Below the pieces are notes generated by a model. The model did no database searches. It saw only the letters and a list, made by a program, of their open reading frames with translations, and had not been told where the DNA came from. From Candidatus Rokuibacteriota bacterium (GTDB lineage: Bacteria > Methylomirabilota > Methylomirabilia > Rokubacteriales > CSP1-6): a DNA stretch of 53,481 bases. Made by a program: the position numbers and the translations under genes. The stretch spans positions 1-53,481 of the forward strand of contig JACPCF010000010.1 of assembly GCA_016179965.1 (NCBI GenBank), given 5' to 3'. Numbering within the stretch: position 1 is the stretch's first letter; every line of letters begins with the position of its first letter. Shown in pieces: positions 16,749 to 24,915 of the stretch.

Positions 16749-17147
16749 TCAGCCGAAGTATTCGGGACAGAGCTCGGCCAGCAGCGAGAGGAGCGCCCCC
16801 GCCTCGGGCGGCGGGGCCAGGCGGTTGGCTCCCGCGCGCACGCTCGGTGGCGAATGCGGCATCGCGATCCCAACGCCGGCCGCCCGGATCATCTCCAGGT
16901 CATTCTCCTGGTCGCCCACGGCGATGGCGCGCGAGAGCGGGACCTCGAGATGGTGGGCCACCACCTTGAGCGCCTCGCCCTTGGAGACCCCCCGGGGGAG
17001 CAGCTCCAGAAAGTCCGTCCGGCTCACCACGAGCCGGGCGGCGACGTCCGTCGCGAGAGCCAGGTCGGCACGAAGCGTCGCCAGGTCCGCCGGGTGGCCG
17101 ATGAAGAGGCACCCCCATTTCCCCGCAGTAGGTCGGCGCTCCCCGCG
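16749..17147 (-). pseudogene. C-terminal remnant of a Cof-type HAD phosphatase
   Basis: The readable segment from the YHS gene's stop to 16749 encodes the second half of a Cof/YbiV-like hydrolase. GVSKGEALK supplies the conserved Lys of motif III and GDQENDLEM is motif IV. The N-terminal half with the DxDGT nucleophile is missing, because the frame is closed by the upstream gene's stop. Without the nucleophile it cannot act as a HAD phosphatase. No ATG is available; GTG at 17033 or 17030 would give only about 93 residues. I read it as a truncated gene. Confidence 0.7.
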
Positions 17148-17402
17148 TCATCCCTCGCCGCGGAGCGCGGAAAAGCGGGCGGCGCACTCGCGGCTGCAGA
17201 AGTAGTGGGTCTGCCCCCCCGCTTCGCGCGTGACGGCCCGCGAGCGGACGACGTACGTCTGGCAGACCGGGTCTTTCACGAGCTCGTCCCTGATCGCCCG
17301 AGGACGGCGGGCCCCAGGGCCGGAAGCGAGGACCCGGCGCAGCAGCGGCCAGAGCAGGAAGAGGACGAGAAGGAGCCACCCCAGGAGGAAGAGGCCGCGC
17401 AT
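17148..17402 (-). CDS. Membrane-anchored YHS-domain protein
   Basis: This 84-residue protein has one N-terminal membrane segment (4-24) and a YHS domain at about 42-80: DPVCQTYV, then THYFCSRECAARF. The Cys-containing YHS module is found in copper ATPases and monooxygenases and is thought to bind metal. The ATG start is 6 nt past the stop of the preceding gene, so the two are probably co-transcribed. Confidence 0.85.
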   Translation of the reverse strand: MRGLFLLGWLLLVLFLLWPLLRRVLASGPGARRPRAIRDELVKDPVCQTYVVRSRAVTREAGGQTHYFCSRECAARFSALRGEG

Positions 17403-17408
17403 GAGGGA

Positions 17409-17654
17409 TCAGGCGGAATCGGGGCGGATCGACAGCGTGCGGAGGAATTCCCGGTCCTGCGGCGTGAGCTGGACGTCTTCGCCCTCGGGCGCCTTGGGGT
17501 CCGCGCCGGTCCCGACGAAGAAGATCGCGGTCTCGGCCCCCCGTTTGAGGATCTCCTCGACGGTCTCCCGGGCCGCCTGGGACGCCGCCAGCGAGCACTC
17601 GATGGCCTCGAGCAGTTTCCCCATCAAGCCGTCAACGTGCTTGTCGCGCGCCAT
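17409..17654 (-). CDS. Small unknown soluble protein
   Basis: This is an 81-residue protein I do not recognise. The first 40 residues predict a helix (LMGKLLEAIECSLAASQAAR). A strand (TAIFFVGTG) and an acidic C-terminal segment with TPQDREFLRTL follow. It has no signal peptide or membrane segment. It is the first gene of the leftward run that includes the YHS protein, and a consensus promoter ends 9 nt before its ATG. Confidence 0.7.
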   Translation of the reverse strand: MARDKHVDGLMGKLLEAIECSLAASQAARETVEEILKRGAETAIFFVGTGADPKAPEGEDVQLTPQDREFLRTLSIRPDSA

Positions 17655-17663
17655 CCCGTGAGT

Positions 17664-17692
17664 ACGATACCGGTCGGCCCTGGCACTGTCAA
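17664..17692 (-). promoter_or_regulatory. Promoter of the small-protein/YHS run, leaderless layout
   Basis: TTGACA (17692-17687), a 17-nt spacer and TATCGT (17669-17664) are followed 9 nt later by ATG 17654. As with the phosphodiesterase gene, the transcript would begin within a few bases of the start codon and no Shine-Dalgarno sequence fits. Confidence 0.7.
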
Positions 17693-17727
17693 ATCCTCTG
17701 GTATCCTAGAGAGACGAGGAGGCCCTC

Positions 17728-18264
17728 ATGAGGCGAGGACCGTGGACGTTCGTCCGCTCCACCCCGATTCACTCGCGGGGGAAGCTGACGCTCCGCGAGG
17801 ACGTCTGGCGGCTCCCCACGGGACGGGAGGAGATCTACCCGGTGCTGGCGGCGGGGGTGACCGTCGGCGTGGTGCCGTTCGTGGACCCCGCGCACATCGT
17901 GCTGGTCCGGCAGTTTCGGCATCTGACCCGGGAGGACTCGTGGGAGCTGCCGGGCGGCGGGGCCCTGGTGGACGAGTCCCCCGAGGAAGCGGCCCAGCGC
18001 GAGCTCCGGGAGGAGGGAGGCTATCGCGCCGGCCGCTTCACCTTCCTCTGCCGCTTCTTTCCCTCCAATGCGTACCTCGACGAGACGGCCTACTGCTACA
18101 TCGGCGAGGAGCTCGTGGCGGATCCCCTTCCCTCCGACGAGGACGAGTTCTTCGAGCGGCGCGTGGTGCCCTTTCGGGAGGCGCTGGCGATGGCGCTGGA
18201 CGACCGGGTCACCGAGTCCGTCTCGAAGATGGCCATCCTCGCGGCGGGCCTGAGGCGGCCATGA
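17728..18264 (+). CDS. NUDIX hydrolase, ADP-ribose pyrophosphatase-like
   Basis: The 178-residue protein has a complete NUDIX box at residues 77-99 (G-x5-E-x7-REL-x-EEGGY). The upstream WELPGGGA and the C-terminal acidic region fit the ADP-sugar pyrophosphatase branch (NudF/MutT group). It would hydrolyse a nucleoside-diphosphate linked to a sugar or similar moiety; ADP-ribose is a guess. A strong GAGGAGG site lies 5 nt before the ATG. The stop overlaps the next gene (ATGA). Confidence 0.88.
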   Translation: MRRGPWTFVRSTPIHSRGKLTLREDVWRLPTGREEIYPVLAAGVTVGVVPFVDPAHIVLVRQFRHLTREDSWELPGGGALVDESPEEAAQRELREEGGYRAGRFTFLCRFFPSNAYLDETAYCYIGEELVADPLPSDEDEFFERRVVPFREALAMALDDRVTESVSKMAILAAGLRRP

Positions 18265-19016
18265 CGACGCTCCTCCTCGTGGAGGACGATCCGCGGGTGC
18301 TCGCGCTCCTGAAGGAGTACTTCAGCCAGGAGGGGTACGGCGTCGTCACCGCGACGACGGGCGTGGAAGCGTTCCTCCAGGTCGTGCGCTGGGCCCCGCA
18401 GGCCGTGATCCTCGACCTGTTCATCCCCCGACTCGGCGGGCTCGGGGCACTGGAGCGCATCCGGCGGCTCGATCCCGGGATCGTCGTCATCCTCATCAGC
18501 GGGATCCCGAACGCCGTGGACATGCTCCAGGAGGCGGGCGTCAGCGTGGCCGGGGCCTTCACGAAGCCGGTCAACCTCGACCGGATCTCCGAGACGCTTG
18601 CTCGGGCCGGGGTCACTCCATCGAGGACGACCCCGGCGGAACGCCCGACCCGGATCCGGGCCCTCGTCGTGGACGACGAGCCGGAAGTCCGGAAGCTGCT
18701 CACGGACTACCTGGAAGAGCGTGGCTTCGACGCCCTCGGCGTGTGGGACGGGGAGGAAGCCCTGCGGCGCATTTCGGACTTCCGCCCGCACGTCATCCTC
18801 CTCGACATCCTGATGCCCGGCCTGAGCGGCGTCGAAACCCTCCGTCGGATCGGGGCCCGGCTCCGCGAGACGTGCGTCATCGTGATCTCCGGCCACGAGG
18901 ACCTGGAAACTGCGCGGCGCGCGCTCGAGCTGGGCGCCGTGGAGTACCTGCGCAAGCCGGTGGACCTCGGCGACCTGGACGCCGTGCTGGGCCTCCGCGT
19001 CGAGAACGGCTCGTGA
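18261..19016 (+). CDS. Tandem receiver-domain protein (two REC domains, no output domain)
   Basis: The 251-residue protein consists of two complete receivers. REC1 spans 1-118 (Glu8/Asp9/Asp10, phospho-acceptor Asp52, Lys102). REC2 spans 131-250 (Asp138/Asp139, Asp182, Lys232). No DNA-binding or enzymatic domain follows, so it probably signals by protein contact or as a phosphorelay sink. It overlaps the NUDIX stop and the methyltransferase start by 4 nt each, forming a tight three-gene operon. No histidine kinase is nearby. Confidence 0.9.
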   Translation: MTTLLLVEDDPRVLALLKEYFSQEGYGVVTATTGVEAFLQVVRWAPQAVILDLFIPRLGGLGALERIRRLDPGIVVILISGIPNAVDMLQEAGVSVAGAFTKPVNLDRISETLARAGVTPSRTTPAERPTRIRALVVDDEPEVRKLLTDYLEERGFDALGVWDGEEALRRISDFRPHVILLDILMPGLSGVETLRRIGARLRETCVIVISGHEDLETARRALELGAVEYLRKPVDLGDLDAVLGLRVENGS

Positions 19017-19630
19017 ACCTCTACGAGAAGTACGTCCTGCCCCGGCTCATCAACCTCGCTATGCGGAACAAGACGGCCATGGCGGAGCGCCGGCGATTCG
19101 TCCCGCTGGCCGCCGGCACGGTCCTCGAAGTGGGCATCGGCTCCGGCATCAATCTTCCGCTCTACACGCGCGACGTCGAACGGCTCTTCGCCGTGGATCC
19201 GTCGCTCGAGCTCTGGAAGCTGGCGCTCAAGCGGGTGGCGCGGACCCCCTTCCCGGTGGAGTTCGTGGGATGTTCGGCCGAGAGCATCCCGATGGACGAC
19301 AAGACCGTCGATACCGTCGTGACCACCTGGACCCTCTGCACGATCGGGCACCCCGGGCAGGCGCTCAGGGAAATGAAGCGGGTGCTCAAACCCGAGGGAC
19401 AGGTCATCTTCGTCGAGCACGGACGGTCGTCCGACGCCCGCGTGGCGACCTGGCAGAACCGGCTGAATCCCCTCTGGAACCGGATCGGCGGCGGCTGCAA
19501 CCTGAACCGGCAGATCGACGACCTGATCCTGGAGGCCGGCTTCCAGATCACCCGGCTGGAAAGGGGCTACGCCCCAGGGCCGAAACCGCTCGCCTACCTC
19601 TACCGGGGTCTGGCCCGCCGCCTCGACTGA
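19013..19630 (+). CDS. Class I SAM-dependent methyltransferase (UbiE/METTL7-like)
   Basis: This 205-residue protein starts at GTG 19013 within the GTGA overlap. Motif I is VLEVGIGSG at 37-45, motif II LFAVDPS, and TLCTIGHPGQALREM matches the post-II region of UbiE and METTL7-like enzymes. The C-terminal segment keeps GGCNLNRQIDDLI and the RLERGYAPG turn typical of that group. Substrate is unknown; thiols or small lipophilic acceptors are used by relatives. It ends exactly where the convergent FAD gene ends. Confidence 0.85.
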   Translation: MNLYEKYVLPRLINLAMRNKTAMAERRRFVPLAAGTVLEVGIGSGINLPLYTRDVERLFAVDPSLELWKLALKRVARTPFPVEFVGCSAESIPMDDKTVDTVVTTWTLCTIGHPGQALREMKRVLKPEGQVIFVEHGRSSDARVATWQNRLNPLWNRIGGGCNLNRQIDDLILEAGFQITRLERGYAPGPKPLAYLYRGLARRLD

Positions 19631-20956
19631 TCAGGCCTCGGCTTGCCGACCGGAGCGCCAGCGACGAGGTTGTGCAGCGTCAGGTAAACGAGCTGCCGCC
19701 CGAAACCGCGCCCGCCCCGGACGACGCTCCCCGGAGGCATGGCGGATGTCGTAGTAGGTCGAGTAGATCTTCATCACCCGCCCGAGGGCGTAGTCGCGGT
19801 CGGCGTGGTGCGCCCTGAACCTCCCAACGTTCATCTGCCGGAGGTCCAGGCTCGGCCGGCCCTCGACGATCCACTCCGCCATCACCTGGCCCACGCCGCC
19901 CGCTCCGGCGATGCCGTGGGCGCAGAAGCCGGCGGCGACGAAGAAGCCCTTCACCCCCGGCGCCTCCCCCAGGATGAACTCGCCATCCGGCGTGTACGCC
20001 TCGGGACCGTTGATGAGCCTGATCACCTGCGCATTCGCGAGAGCCGGGACCCGGGTTACAGCGTTCTCCAGGAGCGGGCTGAAGCGCTCCCAGTCGGGAG
20101 GGAGGAGCCGATGGGTGAAGTCGGGCGGGATCCCGTCGAGCCCCCACGGCGCCGGGTGACGCTCGAAGCCGCCCACGACGAGGCCGCCCACCTCTTCGCG
20201 GAAGTAGACGAGCCGATCCGGATCCCGCATGGTCGGAAAATCCCGGCGGACCCCCTCGATGGGCTTGGTGGTCAGGTACTGGTGACTCATCGCGATGACC
20301 GGGAGCCGCACACCCACCATGAGGCCAACTTCGGGCGCCCAGATCCCCGCGGCGTTCACGACCACCTCGGTCTTGAGCGTCCCCTGGTCCGTGAGGAGCT
20401 CGGAGACTCTGCCGCCCTTGACCGTGATGGCCTGCACCCTGACGCCGGTGCGGAACGTTACGCCCTTTGCCCGGGCCCCTTCGGCGAGGGCGTAGGTGAA
20501 GCCGTCTGGGTCGATGTGGCCGTCGGTCGGGAGATAGGCGGCGCCCTCCAGATCCTTCGGGCTCATGAGAGGGAAGAGGTCCACCGCCTCGCGCGCGCTG
20601 ATCACGGTCAGGGGAAAGCCGAAGGTCCGTGCCCAGCCGGCCTGGCGCCGGAGCTCCAGGAGCCGCTCCTTGGAGGAGGCGAGCCGCAGGCTCCCCACCT
20701 GGCGCCAGCCCGGATCGCGCCCGGTCTCCTCGCGGAGCCGGTCGTACAGCGCGACGCTGGCCATGTTGATGCGGGTCAGGGCCACGGAGGCGCGAAGTTG
20801 TCCCACGAGGCCGGCGGAGTGGAAGGTGGAGCCGGAGGTCAGCTCGCCTTTGTCCAGGACGACGACGTCGCGCCACCCCATCCGGGCCAGGTGGTAGGCG
20901 ATGCTGCACCCCGCCACGCCGCCGCCCACGATGACCGCTCGGTAATGGTCGGTCAC
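19631..20956 (-). CDS. FAD-dependent amine oxidoreductase (DadA/dimethylglycine dehydrogenase type), C-terminus altered
   Basis: The 441-residue protein has an ADP-binding beta-alpha-beta fold at 8-36 (GGGVAG). The His in TFHSAGLVGQLR is where related dehydrogenases attach FAD covalently. The substrate domain ends in GEAPGVKGFFVAAGFCAHG. Up to about residue 400 it follows the FAD half of dimethylglycine/sarcosine dehydrogenases, including KIYSTYYDIRHASGERRPGR. It then turns into an unrelated Arg/Ala-rich tail and stops, without the aminomethyltransferase (GcvT) domain such proteins often carry. A late frameshift or truncation is likely. It overlaps the permease stop and probably oxidises an amine taken up by this ABC system. 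Confidence 0.82.
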   Translation of the reverse strand: MTDHYRAVIVGGGVAGCSIAYHLARMGWRDVVVLDKGELTSGSTFHSAGLVGQLRASVALTRINMASVALYDRLREETGRDPGWRQVGSLRLASSKERLLELRRQAGWARTFGFPLTVISAREAVDLFPLMSPKDLEGAAYLPTDGHIDPDGFTYALAEGARAKGVTFRTGVRVQAITVKGGRVSELLTDQGTLKTEVVVNAAGIWAPEVGLMVGVRLPVIAMSHQYLTTKPIEGVRRDFPTMRDPDRLVYFREEVGGLVVGGFERHPAPWGLDGIPPDFTHRLLPPDWERFSPLLENAVTRVPALANAQVIRLINGPEAYTPDGEFILGEAPGVKGFFVAAGFCAHGIAGAGGVGQVMAEWIVEGRPSLDLRQMNVGRFRAHHADRDYALGRVMKIYSTYYDIRHASGERRPGRARFRAAARLPDAAQPRRWRSGRQAEA

Positions 20957-22695
20957 TTGAGCGACCCGGTGCCCATCACGGCCGCCTGATCCGGGGCGGT
21001 CTGGGTCCAGGCCTGGGTGCGCCGGGTGACGCCGCGCATGAGGAGCCAGTACACGAACCGGACGATCAGGCCGACGGCGATGATCAGGACCGACATCGCC
21101 GCCGCCTGGGCGGTGTCTCCGGCGTCGTCCATCAGCAGCACGGCGACCGCCGCCAGCTCGGTCCCGGGCGCGACCAGGAACACCACCGCCGAGAGCGTGA
21201 CCATCGCGTTCAGGAAGAGGTACATGCTGATCGAGATGATCGAGGGCAGCGCGATGGGCACGGTCACCCGCCAGAACGTCTTGTAGAACGGGACCCCCAT
21301 GGACGCCCCCACGTTCTCGAACTCGGCGTCCATCTGCTTGAGCGACGTGGTGGCGGTGAGGAAGGGGACCGTGAAGTAGTGGATCAGGTTGGAGATGACC
21401 AGGATCGCCAGCGTGCCGTAGAGCCGGTTGAGGATGCTGCCGGACACGTTGAAGGTGAAAATGTAGGCCAGCCCCAGCACCATCCCGGGGATCGAGACCG
21501 GCAGGAGCGAGAGGGCGTAGAGCGGCGCCCTGGCCCGCGTCCGCCACTTCTCGACCAGGTAGGCGCCGAGGAAGGCGACGGCCGTCCCCACCACGGCGGT
21601 GAGGGCCGAGACGTACACGCTGTTCAGCAGGGGGCTGTAGCCGCCCACGGTGTCGAAGGCGTAGTGCTTCAGCGTGAAGGCGAGCCGGTAGGGCCAGCGG
21701 TCCACCAGCGACACGACCAGGATCACCAGGTAGATGGCGGCGATGCTCCCCGCGATCAGGGCGCAGTAGGCGAACAGGCCCCACTCGGCCAGGGGGTTCT
21801 TCCGAGGCTCCAGCGGCTTGGCCGAGGAGCTGACCAGGGCGTACTGCCGCCGCTGAATCAGGCGGTCCACCACGAAGGCCACCAGGGCGGGGACCAGGAG
21901 CACGACCGACACGGTGGCGCCCATGGTGAAGTTCTGCTGGCCGATCACCTGGTTGTAAATCTCCGTCGCCATGACTGAGAACTTCCCCCCGATCACCTTG
22001 GGCGCGCCGAAGTCCGTGATCACCAGGGTGAAGACCACGAAGCAGGCGCTCATCAGCCCGTATTTGACGCCGGGCAGCGTCACGGTGAAGAAGGTCTTGA
22101 GCTTCGAGGCCCCGAGGGCCGCGGCGGCGTCGTAGAGGCGGGCGTCGGTGGCGGTCAGCGCGGCGATCAGGATCAGCATGGCGTGGGGGAAGCAGTAGAA
22201 CACCTCGGCCATGATGATGCCCTTGGCGCCGTACACGCCGATGTTGATGTCGGTCAGCCGCGTCCAGATCCCGTTGTTGCCGAAGATGTACACGAACGCG
22301 ATCCCCTGGACCAGCGACGGGGCGAAGATGGGGAGCATGGCCACGACGCGGAACGGCCCCCGCCACGGCGTGAGGGTGCGCGTGAGCGCGTACGCGTAGA
22401 CGAACGCCAGGCAGACGGTGACGACCATTGCCACCACCGAGACGTACAGGCTGTTGGTGATCGACGCGGCGATGGCAGGGGTCGAGAAGTAGCGGACGTA
22501 GTTGGCGGCGCCGATGAACGCGCCGTCGTTGTTGAGGAGGCTGCGCCAGAGCACCTTGCTCATCGGGTAGAGCACGAAGAGATAGAGAAACAGGCCGAAC
22601 AGGCCGATGAGGAGGTAGCGCAGCGCCGTCTCGCCGTCGAGGCGGTGGCGGACGACGCTGTCGGGGATCGCGCGGTCGGCCCGGAGGACGGCCAC
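20953..22695 (-). CDS. Fused two-domain permease, putative 2-aminoethylphosphonate ABC transporter
   Basis: The 580-residue protein has two six-helix BPD_transp_1 modules, with coupling loops around DAAAALGASKLKTFFTVTL and FENVGASMGVPFYKTF. Length, fused organisation and the neighbouring binding protein fit the PhnU2/AepW group of aminophosphonate permeases. It starts at GTG 22695, 6 nt after the ATPase stop, and its stop overlaps the FAD gene by 4 nt. Assignment of substrate rests mainly on the linked binding protein and PhnW-like aminotransferase. Confidence 0.85.
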   Translation of the reverse strand: MAVLRADRAIPDSVVRHRLDGETALRYLLIGLFGLFLYLFVLYPMSKVLWRSLLNNDGAFIGAANYVRYFSTPAIAASITNSLYVSVVAMVVTVCLAFVYAYALTRTLTPWRGPFRVVAMLPIFAPSLVQGIAFVYIFGNNGIWTRLTDINIGVYGAKGIIMAEVFYCFPHAMLILIAALTATDARLYDAAAALGASKLKTFFTVTLPGVKYGLMSACFVVFTLVITDFGAPKVIGGKFSVMATEIYNQVIGQQNFTMGATVSVVLLVPALVAFVVDRLIQRRQYALVSSSAKPLEPRKNPLAEWGLFAYCALIAGSIAAIYLVILVVSLVDRWPYRLAFTLKHYAFDTVGGYSPLLNSVYVSALTAVVGTAVAFLGAYLVEKWRTRARAPLYALSLLPVSIPGMVLGLAYIFTFNVSGSILNRLYGTLAILVISNLIHYFTVPFLTATTSLKQMDAEFENVGASMGVPFYKTFWRVTVPIALPSIISISMYLFLNAMVTLSAVVFLVAPGTELAAVAVLLMDDAGDTAQAAAMSVLIIAVGLIVRFVYWLLMRGVTRRTQAWTQTAPDQAAVMGTGSLK

Positions 22696-22701
22696 TGGGG
22701 G

Positions 22702-23799
22702 TCAGCCTCCGTCGGGGAACAGCCGCAGGGCCTCCGGCTTGAGGACCAGCGGCAGCTCGGCGCCTTCCCGGACGCCCACCTCGGCCAGGGCGTTCACGGC
22801 CACGTCGCACTCGAGCGTGGGCCGGCTTTCGCCCGGGAGGGCCAGGCCCAGGCGCGTGAAGGCGCCCAGGAACTGCATCGCGCAGACGCGCGTGACGATC
22901 CGGTTCTCCCCGTCGCGCGCCGCCGGGCCGATCAGGATCTCCTCCGGGCGGATCGCCAGCGTCAGGCGGGAGCCGGGGGGCGGCGTCGGACCCGGACGGT
23001 GGCGGAGCTCCACGGAGCCGACCCGAACCCATCCGGGTCGCTCGCACGCCGTGGCGGGGATGAAGTTCATGTGGCCTACGAAGCGGGCCACGAACAGGGA
23101 CGAGGGCTCGGTGTAGATCTCGAAGGGGCTCCCGATCTGCTCGACCACCCCGTGGTTCATCACCACGATGCGGTCGGCCATGGTCAGGGCTTCCTCCTGG
23201 TCGTGGGTCACCATGATCGTCGTGATCCCCAGGCGGCGCTGGAGGGCTTTGATCTCGAGGCGCAGGGACTGGCGGACGCGGGCATCGAGGGCGGACAGGG
23301 GCTCGTCCAGGAGTAAGAGCGAGGGGGACGGGGCCAGGGCCCTGGCCAGCGCCACCCGCTGCTGCTCGCCGCCGGACAGCTGCGCGGGGTACCGCCCCTT
23401 GTGGGGACGGAGGTGGACGAGGTCGAGCAGCTCGTCCACGCGCCGCTCGATCTCGGCCCGCGGTGTCCGCCGCGTCTCCAGCCCGTAGGCGACGTTGCGC
23501 GCCACGGTGAGGTTCGGAAACAGGGCGTAGGACTGGAAGACGATGCCGTAGTTCCTCTCGCTGGGAGGCAGGGCCGACACGTCGGGACCCCCCATCCGCA
23601 CGACGCCGGCGTTCTGGAGCTCGAGGCCGGCGATGATCCGGATGAGGGTCGTCTTCCCGCAGCCGCTGGGACCGAGGAAGCAGACGAACTCGCCCTCGCC
23701 GACGGAGAGCGAGACGCTCTTGAGGGCGACGACCTCGCCGAACTTCTTGGCGATGCCGTCGAGCTCGACAGCGGGGGGGCGGGGCGCGGTGGCGGTCAT
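22702..23799 (-). CDS. ATPase, putative 2-aminoethylphosphonate ABC transporter
   Basis: This 365-residue ABC ATPase has Walker A GPSGCGKTT, signature LSGGEQQRVALARAL and Walker B LLLLDEPLSALDARV. The switch His lies in MVTHDQEEAL and a TOBE domain follows at about 245-365. It belongs to the FbpC/PotA/PhnT class, and position between the matching permease and binding-protein genes identifies its partners. The start is ATG 23799 without a clear ribosome site, so coupling to the upstream gene 56 nt away is not evident. Confidence 0.88.
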   Translation of the reverse strand: MTATAPRPPAVELDGIAKKFGEVVALKSVSLSVGEGEFVCFLGPSGCGKTTLIRIIAGLELQNAGVVRMGGPDVSALPPSERNYGIVFQSYALFPNLTVARNVAYGLETRRTPRAEIERRVDELLDLVHLRPHKGRYPAQLSGGEQQRVALARALAPSPSLLLLDEPLSALDARVRQSLRLEIKALQRRLGITTIMVTHDQEEALTMADRIVVMNHGVVEQIGSPFEIYTEPSSLFVARFVGHMNFIPATACERPGWVRVGSVELRHRPGPTPPPGSRLTLAIRPEEILIGPAARDGENRIVTRVCAMQFLGAFTRLGLALPGESRPTLECDVAVNALAEVGVREGAELPLVLKPEALRLFPDGG

Positions 23800-23855
23800 G
23801 GTCCGGTCCCGCCGCCCGCCTCGCGACAGGCGGCGAGACCCGCAGCCGAACTACG

Positions 23856-24875
23856 CTACTTCGAGTACCGCTTGGTCCACTCGGCCAGGATAGCGTCGCG
23901 GTTCTTGGCGGACCAGTCGAAGTCGTTGGGGTGGACGACCTTGGTGATGTCCTTCGGCAGCCCCGCGGGGACCGGGAACCCCGCCACGGCGACGGCGGCC
24001 CAGTACTTGGCGTAGAGGGCCATGGCGTCGTTGGAGATCGCCCAGTCGAGGAACTGCTTGGCTGCCTGGTTCTTGACGCCCTTCTTGGTGAGCGCGTTGG
24101 CTTCCAATTCGTAGCCCGCCCCTTCCTTGGGGAGCACCATCTCGACCGGATTCCCCTGCTTCTTCATCGCCTGGGCGACGTACTCGAACGACACGCCGAC
24201 CGCGCGCTCGCCGGCGGCGGCGTCCTTGCAGGGCTTGGAGCCCGACTTCGTGTACTCGGCCATGTTCTTGTGGAGGGCATCCAGGTACTTCCAGCCCTCC
24301 GCCTCGCCCAGCCGCTGGAGGATGGACACGACCGACAGGTAGCCGGTGCCCGAGCTGTTGGGGTTCGGCATCACGACGTGCCCCTTGTACACGGGCTTGG
24401 TGAGATCGGCCCACGAGGTCGGCATCGGCAGGTTGTGCTTCTTCCCCACCTCGGTGTTGAAGCAGAAGGCCGACATGTAGACGTCGATCCCCACCCACGA
24501 GGGCGGGTTGACCTTGTCCCGGAAGAGGGGCAGGATCCGCTCGAGGCCCTTCGGCGCGTACGGCTCCAGCAGCCCCGCCTGCCTGAAGATGAGCATGTTG
24601 GTGGCGGCGACGCCCCAGATCACGTCGGCCTGCATGTTGTCCTTCTCGGCCATGAACCGGGCCGAGATGTCGCCGGTCGAGAACCTGAGCATCTTGATCT
24701 CGACGTTCGGGAGGGCCTTCTCGTACGACTTCTTGTAGTCGGTGATCTGCTCGTTCTCGATGGCCGTGTAGATCACCACGGTGTCCTTGGCCAGAGCCGG
24801 GCCGGCGAATGCCGCGCCGCAGAGCATGGCCGCCGCGAGAACGAGGGCGGCGAGACGGTTGGTGAATCTCCTCAT
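23856..24875 (-). CDS. Periplasmic binding protein, putative 2-aminoethylphosphonate ABC transporter
   Basis: The 339-residue protein starts at ATG 24875 behind an ideal AAAGGAGG (5-nt spacing). The signal peptide is about 1-29 (ALA). The mature part begins KDTVVIYTAIENEQITDY and continues with DVIWGVAATNMLIF and MPNPNSSGTGYLSVVSILQ. Overall sequence matches the PhnS2/AepX type of aminophosphonate-binding proteins as I remember them. The ligand would bind between the two lobes, with SSGTG a plausible phosphonate-binding loop. Confidence 0.8.
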   Translation of the reverse strand: MRRFTNRLAALVLAAAMLCGAAFAGPALAKDTVVIYTAIENEQITDYKKSYEKALPNVEIKMLRFSTGDISARFMAEKDNMQADVIWGVAATNMLIFRQAGLLEPYAPKGLERILPLFRDKVNPPSWVGIDVYMSAFCFNTEVGKKHNLPMPTSWADLTKPVYKGHVVMPNPNSSGTGYLSVVSILQRLGEAEGWKYLDALHKNMAEYTKSGSKPCKDAAAGERAVGVSFEYVAQAMKKQGNPVEMVLPKEGAGYELEANALTKKGVKNQAAKQFLDWAISNDAMALYAKYWAAVAVAGFPVPAGLPKDITKVVHPNDFDWSAKNRDAILAEWTKRYSK

Positions 24876-24915
24876 ACGGGCCTCCTTTGTGTAGGAAGGA
24901 ACGGACAAGAGCCTA

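Noticed and set aside
16854-18260. Long rightward frame leading into the tandem receiver gene
   Set aside because: It is antisense to four genes and lacks family similarity; the real start is ATG 18261 in the ATGA overlap.
19631-23047. A 1138-codon frame joining the FAD oxidoreductase to upstream sequence
   Set aside because: The part upstream of 20956 is a shadow of the permease gene. GTG 20956 overlaps the permease stop and starts the real FAD domain.
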